Origin: an uncultured Moraxella sp.
GTDB taxonomy: Bacteria > Pseudomonadota > Gammaproteobacteria > Pseudomonadales > Moraxellaceae
Reading direction: 5' to 3'
Assembly (NCBI GenBank): GCA_927911235.1
Contig: CAKMOY010000042.1
Coordinates: 1-11,442, forward strand
Length of the DNA stretch: 11,442 nt
The position numbers and the translations under genes are program-made. The notes under the pieces were generated by a model. The model ran no database searches. It saw nothing but the letters and a program-made list of their open reading frames with translations, and had not been told where the DNA came from. This document shows positions 1 to 6,928 of this stretch, piece after piece (the first letter of the stretch is position 1; each line of letters starts with the position of its first letter).

Positions 1-86
1 CTTGCGAACATACAAAATAATAGAAAAAATGTTATTTTTTTTGAAAAAAAAGCGATTTTTAATTTTTTTAAACAAAAACGAAAAAC

Positions 87-113
87 AAAAAGGACACTGA
101 TTGTATCCTTTTT
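87..113 (-). terminator. Intrinsic terminator of fpr
   Basis: An inverted repeat lies 32 bases past the fpr stop. AAAAAGGA (87-94) pairs with TCCTTTTT (106-113), interrupted by one C/A mismatch, with AC/GT extending the stem toward a 5-base loop. On the minus strand the stem is followed by a T-rich run (TTTTTGTTTTT), as expected of a Rho-independent terminator. The rest of 1-144 is A/T-rich and holds nothing else I can support. Confidence 0.6.
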
Positions 114-144
114 TATTAAATCAAATTTAGATATTTTTTAAAAA

Positions 145-957
145 TTACTGCTCAACAAACGCTCTTTCTACCACATAATCACCTGTACCGCCCATGCGTG
201 GTGAACATTTTAAGCCAAAATCGTCTAAAATTTCGGCAACGTCTTTATTCATTGACGGACTACCGCACAGCATGGCTCGGTCGTTTTCTGGGTTAATCGG
301 TGGCAAGCCAATATCTTCAAATAATTTGCCTGATTTCATCAAATCGGTCATACGCCCTTGATTGCGGAACGGCTCACGAGTTACAGTTGGATAATAAATC
401 AATTTATCTTTGACAAATTCGCCCAAAAGTTCATCTTCAAACAACTCTTTTTCAAACATTTCACGATAACCAAGCTCGCTGACATAACGCACGCCATGCA
501 CCAAAATTACTTTGTCAAATTTTTCGTACACTTCTGGGTCACGAGCCAATGACAAAAACGGTGCAAGCCCTGTGCCTGTCGCAAGCATATACAAATGTTT
601 GGCATTTTGGTTTAAATCGTCCAAAACAAGTGTACCTGTCGGTTTTTTGCTAACGAGCAATTTTTCACCGACTTGAATGTGTTGCAAAATAGAAGTCAAA
701 GGACCATCTTGCACCTTGATAGAATAAAATTCTAACTCTTCGTCATAGTTTGGGCTTGCGATAGAGTAGGCACGCATGAGCGGTTTGCCGTCTACTTCTA
801 GTCCAATCATGGCAAATTCACCATTACGAAAACGCAAGCCATCGTTGCGAGTGGTTTTAATGGTAAACAAAGTTTCATTCCAATGATGAACATAAGTTAC
901 CGTTTCTTCATAAAATTTTGCTAAAATTTTTGCACGAGCATCGTTATTTTCTGACAT
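145..957 (-). CDS. fpr: Ferredoxin/flavodoxin-NADP(+) reductase (FAD-dependent)
   Basis: This cytoplasmic flavoenzyme moves electrons between NADPH and ferredoxin or flavodoxin, supplying reductant for Fe-S and oxidative-stress enzymes. The 270-residue product shows the N-terminal FAD-binding barrel with RAYS (62-65). The NADP-binding half follows, with ATGTGLAPF (126-134), LVHGVR (152-157) and CGSPSM (231-236). The C-terminus, YVVERAFVEQ, is the FVE-type tail of bacterial subclass I reductases; E. coli-type Fpr ends differently. Length fits the family (about 250-260). The open frame extends 33 codons upstream, but ATG 957 is chosen because AAGAAAGG sits just before it with good spacing and the family N-terminus begins there. 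The gene is transcribed divergently from trmO and has its own terminator at 87-113. Confidence 0.93.
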   Translation of the reverse strand: MSENNDARAKILAKFYEETVTYVHHWNETLFTIKTTRNDGLRFRNGEFAMIGLEVDGKPLMRAYSIASPNYDEELEFYSIKVQDGPLTSILQHIQVGEKLLVSKKPTGTLVLDDLNQNAKHLYMLATGTGLAPFLSLARDPEVYEKFDKVILVHGVRYVSELGYREMFEKELFEDELLGEFVKDKLIYYPTVTREPFRNQGRMTDLMKSGKLFEDIGLPPINPENDRAMLCGSPSMNKDVAEILDDFGLKCSPRMGGTGDYVVERAFVEQ

Positions 958-1028
958 AAGTTTACCTTTCTTGTCGTTTTTAAAGTTTTTTAAATAAAAA
1001 TGGGAAAATGATTGGTTGAAATCAAAAG

Positions 1029-1056
1029 TTTGTATATCATACCAAATTTTTGTCAA
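1029..1056 (-). promoter_or_regulatory. Predicted fpr promoter
   Basis: On the minus strand a perfect TTGACA (1056-1051) is followed after 16 bases by TACAAA (1034-1029). An extended -10-like TGGTATGAT lies between them and is an alternative. Either would give a leader of roughly 60-80 nt before ATG 957. The -35 overlaps the trmO -35 on the other strand. Confidence 0.5.
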
Positions 1057-1078
1057 AAAAAGGTAGTTTTGCTATAAA
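1050..1078 (+). promoter_or_regulatory. Predicted trmO promoter
   Basis: TTGTCA (1050-1055), a 17-base spacer and TATAAA (1073-1078) give a near-consensus sigma-70 promoter about 75 bases before the trmO start. The -35 hexamer lies within the palindromic word TTTGTCAAA, so the same bases serve the opposite-strand fpr -35. Confidence 0.6.
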
Positions 1079-1154
1079 AAAATGGCATAATATTAGAACT
1101 TGTATTCATAACATCACGCATTAAAAATTCAAATTTGTATAAGAAAGCCCATTT

Positions 1155-1880
1155 ATGCCAAATATTACCGCAACTTTTCCCATTATCGGCTATGTGCGTT
1201 CGCCACTTCGTCAAAAATTTGGCATTCCACGTCAACCCAATTTGGTCGCTGTGCCGTCTGTGATTGAGTTTTTGCCACCGTTTAACAATCCGCAAGCCTT
1301 TGATGGTATTGAAGATTTTAGCCATTTGTGGATTTTGTGGCAATTTCATCAAAATCGCATTGCCGATAACGAACATTTTTCCGCTCAAATCCGCCCGCCA
1401 CGTCTAGGCGGTAACGAAAAAATTGGCGTTTTTGCCAGTCGCAGTATGTACCGACCGAGCAATATTGGGCTGTCGGTGGTGGCGTTGGATTATTTTGACC
1501 CAAAAACAGGGCAACTGCACATCATCGGTGGCGATATGTTAGATGGCACGCCTGTGCTAGATGTCAAGCCATACATCGCTTATAGCGATAGCATAGCGAC
1601 TGCCAATAGTGGTTTTGCACCGCAAAAACCTGCGACCAAAACCGTGATTATCAGCGAATTTGTTTACACAAAATTTGAACAATTTATCCATCAAAATAGC
1701 CTAAGCAAAAAAGATATTGCCATCATTGAGCAATTGATTGCCCAAGACCCACGCCCAGCATATCGGCAAGTGTTGGACAATCGGCAATTTGTTATGCAAT
1801 ATAAAGATGTTGATATCACTTTTTTGCAAACCGATAATCAAACTTTGTCCATTATTAATGTGGTAAAAGTTGAAAATTGA
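1155..1880 (+). CDS. trmO: tRNA (t6A37-N6)-methyltransferase TrmO
   Basis: TrmO (formerly TsaA/YaeB, UPF0066) uses S-adenosylmethionine to N6-methylate threonylcarbamoyladenosine at position 37 of tRNAThr reading ACY codons, tuning decoding. The 241-residue product matches the family length (E. coli about 235). It begins with the typical PIIGYVRSP (9-17). The family hallmark spans residues 80-107: RPPRLGG, then GVFASRS and RPSNIGLS, which form the SAM-binding beta-barrel. Further conserved blocks are LDGTPVLDVKPY (129-140) and the C-terminal domain with DPRPAYR. ATG 1155 is preceded by AAGAAAG at a workable distance. It is divergent from fpr, with no functional link beyond the shared promoter region. 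No clear intrinsic terminator follows. Confidence 0.93.
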   Translation: MPNITATFPIIGYVRSPLRQKFGIPRQPNLVAVPSVIEFLPPFNNPQAFDGIEDFSHLWILWQFHQNRIADNEHFSAQIRPPRLGGNEKIGVFASRSMYRPSNIGLSVVALDYFDPKTGQLHIIGGDMLDGTPVLDVKPYIAYSDSIATANSGFAPQKPATKTVIISEFVYTKFEQFIHQNSLSKKDIAIIEQLIAQDPRPAYRQVLDNRQFVMQYKDVDITFLQTDNQTLSIINVVKVEN

Positions 1881-2040
1881 GCGTTTTTTTGAAAATCCTT
1901 AAGTTTTTTGGGGAATATTGCTGAAATCTTGCCACAATGCGAAATTTTTCACAAAAAACAAGCGATTTTATCCAAAATTTTTAAGGTTTTTTTTGTCAAA
2001 ATTCGGTATCATATGCCAAATTGATTTTTTAGCAAAGGTA

Positions 2041-2469
2041 ATGTTAAATTCTATGAACAACATAACATTTACAAATCGCATTTTCAAAAAATTGGTGTTA
2101 GCAAGTTGTGCGACAGCGTTTGCCATGTCGGCAACGGTTTCTGCTGTGGCAGCTGATGATACAAACACCATTGCCATTGATATGTCGGAGTTGTCAACGA
2201 CCAAAGAAGAAGTGGCGGTGTTACAAGTTTTATCCGAAATCTGCCCACCAATGTTGAGTAAAAAGCAACAAAAAGGCTTTGCAACCGCTTATAATGTTGA
2301 ACTAAAAAATTTAATGCCGACCATCACCGACCCACGCATGGCGGTGCAGTATTTATCTACGCAACAAGATTATAAACAAATTTTGGAAGAAACTCGCCAA
2401 TGGACGTTGGGTTTTTCTAATGCCGATAACAAACAAGTGTGTCAAGAGTTGGCAGATTCTGCGATTTGA
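2041..2469 (+). CDS. Small secreted protein of unknown function
   Basis: I do not recognise this protein. It is about 142 residues, with a clear Sec signal peptide: basic start (NRIFKK), hydrophobic stretch LVLASCATAFAMSATVSA, and a likely signal peptidase I site after AVAA before DD. The mature part of about 105 residues is soluble, mainly helical, and has two cysteines (EICPPM near the front, QVCQELA at the end) that could form one disulfide in the periplasm. A proline-containing NLMPTITDPR lies mid-protein. The open frame begins at 1918, but that part reads as AT-rich leader. The start is 2041 or 2053: AAAGG at 2034-2038 is slightly too close to the first and rather far from the second. 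A terminator-like hairpin follows. Existence as a gene is well supported; the function is unknown. Confidence 0.7.
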   Translation: MLNSMNNITFTNRIFKKLVLASCATAFAMSATVSAVAADDTNTIAIDMSELSTTKEEVAVLQVLSEICPPMLSKKQQKGFATAYNVELKNLMPTITDPRMAVQYLSTQQDYKQILEETRQWTLGFSNADNKQVCQELADSAI

Positions 2470-2499
2470 TTGGCTAGCGTATTGTTTAGCGATTTGATA

Positions 2500-2533
2500 A
2501 AAAGCCCTGATTAATTTGGTTAATTGGGGTTTT
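2500..2533 (+). terminator. Terminator-like hairpin after the secreted protein gene
   Basis: AAAA-G-CCC-TG-ATTAA (2500-2514) pairs with TTAAT-T-GGG-G-TTTT (2520-2533) around a 5-base loop, leaving small bulges. It is followed by T-rich DNA (attttggattttattttt). It lies 30 bases past the stop at 2469 and before dac. The T-tract is interrupted, so efficiency is uncertain. Confidence 0.5.
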
Positions 2534-2686
2534 ATTTTGGATTTTATTTTTAATTTATCAGTTTGCCAAAATTTTAAAAGTTTGCGAAATGTTACAATTA
2601 TTTGATAAATATTGAATTTTGGGCTTTTTGTTTTTTGGTGGTTTTGGTAAGATAGCATTTTTTTAGGTATGAAAAGGGTAAGGTTT

Positions 2687-3834
2687 ATGTACGCATTGAA
2701 ATCTCGTCAATCATTAAAAATGGCGACAGTCATGGTAGCTTCTATGTTGAGTGTGTCAGCATTTGCGGTGGCACAGCCAGAGCTGGATAACAATAGCTAT
2801 ATTTTGATGGATTATGATACAGGGATAATTCTCGCCCAAAAAAATGCCGACCAACCGTTTCCACCTGCGTCATTAACCAAATGATGACCAGTTATATCAT
2901 TGAGCAACGCCTATTAACAGGCAAATTACAAGAAAATGAACCTGTCAAAATGACCGAAGAAGCGTGGTGTCGTGGCAGTAGTGTGGAATCTTGTATGTAT
3001 GTGCCTGTTAATACGACTGCAAGTGCGTTGGATATGTTAAAAGGCATTATCATTCAGTCGGGTAATGACGCTGCTAAAGCGATGGCACAACATATCGCAG
3101 GTAGCGAGCCTGCCTTTGCAGAGCTGATGAACCAAGAAGCCAAAAAAATTGGCATGACCAATACCCACTTTGTCAATGCGACAGGTTTGCCTGATAAAGG
3201 TCATGTCGCTTCTGCCAAAGATTTGGCGACCCTTGCCAAAGCAATTATTCAAAATAGCAATAAATACTACCCATTATATTCTCAAAAAGAATTTACCTAT
3301 CACAATATCAAACAAGGCAATCGCAACGCCTTGTTATATACCGACCCAACGGTGGACGGCTTAAAAACAGGTCATACCAAAGAAGCAGGCTTTTGTCTGG
3401 TCGCGTCTAGCAAACGCCAAGATATGCGACTGATTTCGGTCATCATGGGTACAAAGTCTGAAAAAGAACGTGCCAACCAATCCCGAGAGCTGTTAGACTG
3501 GGGATTTGGGCATTTTACAACCAAAGTTGTCGCCCCTGCTGGACAAGCCCAAGGCGAAATTCCTGTGTCGTATGGCAAAGTGAATAATGTCGCAGTCAAA
3601 ACTGCCAGTAATTTACAGGTTTTAACCGAAAAAATCAATCAAGACAAAATCACCACCGTTGTTAATATGCCAAAAACCGTCAAAGCCCCCATTCAACAAG
3701 GGCAAGAAGTCGGTACATTAGTTGCGATGTTAAACGGTCAACAAGTCGCATCTGTGCCGTTGGTTGCTGATGTGGCGGTGGAACAAGCAGGGATTTTTAA
3801 ACGCATTTGGCAATATATTACCAGTTTGTTTTAA
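2687..3834 (+). pseudogene. dacC: D-alanyl-D-alanine carboxypeptidase (PBP5/6 type), frameshifted
   Basis: This periplasmic, membrane-tethered penicillin-binding protein trims the terminal D-Ala from peptidoglycan pentapeptides. Starting at ATG 2687, which has AGGG/AAGG before it, the first frame gives a signal peptide (cleavage near AVA before QPELD). It reaches the catalytic PPASLTK (S-x-x-K) and then hits TGA at 2882. The next frame resumes at once from 2881 with MMTSYIIEQRL. It carries SGN (3058-3066), KTG (in DGLKTGHT, near 3364), the PBP5 C-terminal domain and the amphipathic anchor FKRIWQYITSLF. Joined, the protein is about 383 residues, normal for DacA/DacC. One missing A in the AAA at 2879-2881 explains the break. 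Every catalytic motif survives, so a sequence error is as likely as a real lesion. Which paralogue (dacA, dacC or dacD) cannot be told. Confidence 0.85.
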
Positions 3835-3862
3835 TTCATCAATTAAAATATTGTGTTTTTGT

Positions 3863-3889
3863 AGGGGCTTATTGCATAAGCCCTTTTTT
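3863..3889 (+). terminator. Strong intrinsic terminator of dac
   Basis: GGGCTTAT (3865-3872), a TGC loop and ATAAGCCC (3876-3883) form a perfect 8-bp stem, followed directly by TTTTTT (3884-3889). It lies 30 bases after the dac stop and fits a classic Rho-independent terminator. Confidence 0.88.
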
Positions 3890-3902
3890 ATCATATATGA
3901 TA
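3889..3902. repeat. 14-bp perfect palindrome TATCATATATGATA
   Basis: TATCATA/TATGATA is a perfect palindrome at the end of the dac terminator T-tract. It sits between the convergent dac and hemerythrin genes. No regulator is assigned. With this base composition it may be chance, or a weak bidirectional structure. Confidence 0.35.
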
Positions 3903-3958
3903 AATACGATTAACTGACCTTTTTAACAAGCTGGGTTTCGCTTAGTTTTTGGTTATAT

Positions 3959-4378
3959 TCATTTACCAAAAACGTCTTGTTTGGTTTCGTTAAGCTGTTC
4001 GGCTAGACGTGGAAAAATAAACGCTTCTTCATGTCGCATATGGCTGTCTAACTGATCAACCAACTCACGAATCAGTCCAGCACGTCTGCTATCTTGTGGT
4101 GTGAGTAGTGAAATATCTTCTACAAACTGTTCAAAATAATGATGTTCGTCAACGGCATATTGTAAGGCTTTTTCGCTAAAAGATTCATTGGCAGAATCGC
4201 CACGGTGCATGACCTTAAATGCAATGTATTCTTCGGCTTTTTCATGGGCAAAAAACTGTTGCCAAAGCGATTGAAATATTGTTTCTATGTCTGTTTCATT
4301 ATTACTATTTATCAGTTGTTGTCCTAGGCTGCGAATATTTTCGTGGCTTTTTTGTAACGCTTCAATTAGTTTTGTCAT
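3959..4378 (-). CDS. Hemerythrin-like HHE cation-binding protein
   Basis: This is a cytoplasmic 139-residue four-helix protein of the hemerythrin HHE family, which binds a di-iron centre. Bacterial members serve in O2/NO sensing, iron handling or Fe-S repair; the exact role here is unknown. Candidate ligands are spaced as expected: H12 (SHEN), H45 and E49 (FAHEKAEE), H79/H80 and E83 (DEHHYFEQ), then H113, H116 and E117/E118 (HMRHEE). The frame opens at 4396, but ATG 4378 is preferred because AAAGGTGA lies just upstream with good spacing. It is convergent with dac. The upstream side faces the MITE-like element at 4450-4585, so its promoter must lie in or next to that element. I could not name a convincing one. 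Confidence 0.85.
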   Translation of the reverse strand: MTKLIEALQKSHENIRSLGQQLINSNNETDIETIFQSLWQQFFAHEKAEEYIAFKVMHRGDSANESFSEKALQYAVDEHHYFEQFVEDISLLTPQDSRRAGLIRELVDQLDSHMRHEEAFIFPRLAEQLNETKQDVFGK

Positions 4379-4449
4379 AACATCACCTTTATTCATGTTG
4401 TCCTACATTAGCACCTATCACCATAATGCTAGCAGTTTTTTCTTACCTA

Positions 4450-4585
4450 TAGGGCTTATGCATTTTTATTATTTCAATTTTTAAAATAAGACGCTAGATC
4501 GCTGCATACGCAGGGGTGACGGAAACCTAGAAATATTCGTCATTCCTGCGAAGGCAGGAATCCAATGTCTTTTGCGTAAGTCCTA
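4450..4585. mobile_element. MITE-like element with terminal inverted repeats and 5-bp target duplication
   Basis: The 136-bp element has imperfect 13-bp ends: TAGGGCTTATGCA (4450-4462) and TGCGTAAGTCCTA (4573-4585), the second being the reverse complement of TAGGACTTACGCA (11/13 match). Both ends are flanked by ACCTA (4445-4449 and 4586-4590), a likely target-site duplication. There is no coding capacity, so it would need a transposase in trans. Inside is a REP-like inverted pair (4502-4561). The right duplication directly abuts the rlmKL stop codon at 4591. Ends, flanks and hairpins are visible; mobility is inferred. Confidence 0.6.
4502..4561. repeat. REP-like inverted pair (CGTCATTCCTGCG type)
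   Basis: CGCAGGGGTGACG (4509-4521) and CGTCATTCCTGCG (4538-4550) are inverted copies matching at 11/13 positions. The right copy forms its own hairpin: ATTCCTGC (4542-4549), loop GAAG, GCAGGAAT (4554-4561). The left copy keeps only a short CTGC/GCAG stem. The right-hand word resembles the dispersed extragenic palindromes common in Neisseria and other proteobacteria (GTCATTCCNGCG...). It is likely repeated elsewhere in this genome. Confidence 0.6.
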
Positions 4586-4590
4586 ACCTA

Positions 4591-5513
4591 TTATTTTACA
4601 CGATTATTGTTGGATTGTTTATGGCAAATTGCCCAAGACTGATGAATGGGCTTTTTAATGTCATAATCAAAACCAATCGTTTGTGAAGTTAATTCTATCA
4701 CCGAATATCGCTCGCTTATCTGTTTATCAAGCTCAAATTTGGTAAAATTGTTAGAAAAATACAAAATACCGTCCGCTGTCAAACGGTTCATTGCTCGGTT
4801 AATCAGTGCCGTATGGTCTCGCTGTACGTCAAATGTCCCATGAAATTTTTTGGAATTAGAAAAAGTCGGTGGGTCAATAAAAATCACATCGTACTGCTCG
4901 GTATTATTTTTTTTATCCAATCAAACACATCATGAGCGATAAATTGATAATTTGGCAAATCTGGCAAACCATTTAACGCAAAATTTTTACGCCCCCAATC
5001 CAAATAATTTTGTGATAAATCCACACTGGTAACCGATTTTGCACCACCAAGCCCTGCATGAACGCTTGCCGTACAAGTGTAGGCAAACAGATTTAACACG
5101 TTTTTGCCACGAGAATTTTCCGCTATCATTTTGCGAATACTGCGGTGGTCAAGGAACAAACCTGTGTCCAAATAATCGCTAAAATTCACCAAAAAAAATG
5201 CACGTTGATTTTGGGCGGTCGGCTCGCTCACCACATAAAACTTGCCTGTGTTGCCTTTTTTCTCGTATTGCTCATTGCCTGACTGTCTGGCACGAGTTTT
5301 GATAAACACTTGTTCACGATTGGCTTGCAACACTTCACGAATGCCAAGCAAGGCTAAATTAAAGCGTTTTTTGGCGGTTTCTGGTGGAATGGATTTTGGA
5401 GCTGCATATTCTTGTACATGAACAAAATTGCCGTAAATATCTACCGCTACTTTAAAATCTGGTAAATCCGCATCGTACACACGCAGATTGGTAACTTGTT
5501 GTTTTTTCGCCAA
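4591..5513 (-). pseudogene. rlmK: RlmK part of RlmKL: 23S rRNA m7G2069 methyltransferase, frameshifted
   Basis: This is the C-terminal half of the RlmKL fusion enzyme, which makes m7G2069 in 23S rRNA using SAM. The first piece (5513-4884) starts with KKQQVTNLRVYDADLPDF, the typical linker into this domain. It holds the SAM-binding NLFAYTCTASVHAG followed by VDLSQNYLDW. It leaves frame at the 8-base A run (4907-4914 on the plus strand, as T8). The second piece (to 4591) continues as NNTEQYDVIFIDPPTFSNSKKF, containing the catalytic DPPTFSNSK block. One extra A in the run (WIKK-NNTEQYDVIF) restores one protein. Neither piece has a credible start of its own: both would use TTG without a Shine-Dalgarno. 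They are therefore parts of one gene that runs on from the RlmL frame. Confidence 0.82.
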
Positions 5514-5519
5514 TTTTTT

Positions 5520-6851
5520 TTAGATTGGCAAGATTTTTTGTAAACGATTGACAAAATCTTGCCCTTCTTCCACGTTAATTTCTCGTTTTTCAAAACGTTC
5601 AATCAAGTTTAATTCATTATTTTTGTTGAGTAATCCATAACGGAAATATACGGTAATCGCACCGTTATGGCAACGCAACGTTTTTGGCTCAAGAATGGCT
5701 AAAGTATCGGCTTGTTCAACTTTTGCCGACAAAACGCCTAAAGTAATTGGTGCTTGACTATTAGCAAATAAATGTTGTAATTTTTTACCAAGTCCTTGAT
5801 ACAATGGCTTAATCAATTCTTCTTCGCCAAGTCGCTCACCGTATGGCGGATTGGTGATAATCAGCGGATTTTTCCACGCATTGACTTGTTTTTCTACCGC
5901 AAGATTGAGCGTTGCCAATGAACGTTGTTGCAAGGTGATTTTGTTAATAATCGGTGTTAAACCTGATGCTAGCAAGTTTTTGTGGGTCGCTCGCACCGCT
6001 TTTGCATCCATGTCAAAACCAAAAACGGCAGGCATTTCACCGTTTGCCATGCGTTGAATTTTGTCGTGAAAACGGCTTTGTGCGTCCGTTACCATATTTT
6101 GCCAAAGCGTGTCATCATGATGTTGCCACGCATAAAAACCGAACTGATTGTCCGCTTTATCAAGCCCAACGGCATAGTCCGCTTTCATCAGCAAGGCTTC
6201 AATCAGTAACGTGCCAGAGCCACACATCGGGTCAATAATCACGTCAAAATCTTTTTGATGAAAATCCACGCTGTAAAGTAGTGCAGAGGCAAGGTTTTCC
6301 TTAAGTGGTGCGTCCGTCATGGCGACACGGTAGCCACGTCTGTGTAGCGAAGTGCCTGATAAATCAAGGTATAGCTCGGCTTGCTTGTCATTTACCGTTG
6401 CAAAAATATGAAAATCTGGATTTTTGTCCACATTTGGGCGACTGCCGATTTTTTCGTTAAATTGGTCAGCAATCGCATCTTTGACACGGAGCATGGTAAA
6501 TTGTTGGTTCGCTTGTACACGTTTATCAAGACTTAGACGAATGGCAAACGTTTGTTCAACGTTAAACAAATTTGTCCAGTTTACACTTTTGGCAAAAGTG
6601 TATAATTGTTCGGCAATATCGTATTCTGTGTTAATATTTTTTTTGCCAAGTGGTAACAGTACACGAGATGTAACCCTTGACCATAGGCAGATTTGATAAA
6701 TTTGAGCAAGCGTTAAATCAGCGGTCAAACGTCCTGTTTGTTTGATGTCGGTGTGAATGTTAAAGCTGTTTAATTCGGTTTGTAGCGGAATTTCTAAACC
6801 GTTAGCACAGGTGATAATGATAGGAAAATTAGAATTTTGTTGAGTTGTCAT
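5520..6851 (-). CDS. rlmL: RlmL part of RlmKL: 23S rRNA m2G2445 methyltransferase
   Basis: This is the N-terminal half of RlmKL (E. coli YcbY, 702 residues as one chain); it makes m2G2445 in 23S rRNA before 50S assembly. The 443-residue frame from ATG 6851 (TTG 6863 is an alternative) begins FPIIITCANGLE and has a THUMP domain at about residues 40-155. The N2-guanine methyltransferase fold follows, with DPMCGSGTLLIEA (207-219) and the catalytic NPPYGERLGEE (334-344). The stop at 5520 looks artificial. The last residues read QKILPI then stop, whereas adding one A in the A6 run (5534-5539) gives QKNLANLKK. Removing one A from the A8 run (5514-5521) then joins to LAKKQQVTNLRVYDADLP, the normal linker to RlmK. 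The gene was probably one frame of about 740 codons. Confidence 0.9.
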   Translation of the reverse strand: MTTQQNSNFPIIITCANGLEIPLQTELNSFNIHTDIKQTGRLTADLTLAQIYQICLWSRVTSRVLLPLGKKNINTEYDIAEQLYTFAKSVNWTNLFNVEQTFAIRLSLDKRVQANQQFTMLRVKDAIADQFNEKIGSRPNVDKNPDFHIFATVNDKQAELYLDLSGTSLHRRGYRVAMTDAPLKENLASALLYSVDFHQKDFDVIIDPMCGSGTLLIEALLMKADYAVGLDKADNQFGFYAWQHHDDTLWQNMVTDAQSRFHDKIQRMANGEMPAVFGFDMDAKAVRATHKNLLASGLTPIINKITLQQRSLATLNLAVEKQVNAWKNPLIITNPPYGERLGEEELIKPLYQGLGKKLQHLFANSQAPITLGVLSAKVEQADTLAILEPKTLRCHNGAITVYFRYGLLNKNNELNLIERFEKREINVEEGQDFVNRLQKILPI

Positions 6852-6928
6852 AGCGTTTGCCAAATTGGATAAAATAAAATTAATCGGTTATTTTATCACA
6901 ATTTTCAGTTTTTTAGCATGAAATGATG

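Noticed and set aside
1..141. Open frame from the left edge to TAA at 139-141.
   Set aside because: The translation is poly-Lys/Phe/Ile from A/T runs and crosses the fpr terminator hairpin. No gene-like features.
1253..1260. GCCGTCTG, the core of the Neisseria DNA uptake sequence.
   Set aside because: Only a partial match (next bases TG, not AA), inside trmO, and a single occurrence.
2353..2658. 101-residue minus-strand frame over 2353-2658.
   Set aside because: It spans the end of the secreted-protein gene and AT-rich spacer, is basic and low in complexity, and lacks domain-like sequence.
3865..3883. GGGCTTATTGCATAAGCCC resembles the MITE end TAGGGCTTATGCA.
   Set aside because: It has an extra T, is a perfect stem followed by six Ts, and has no second end or duplication. 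A terminator explains it.
5511..5513. Separate rlmK gene starting at TTG 5513.
   Set aside because: There is no Shine-Dalgarno and the region reads as an inter-domain linker. Better explained as part of one rlmKL gene.
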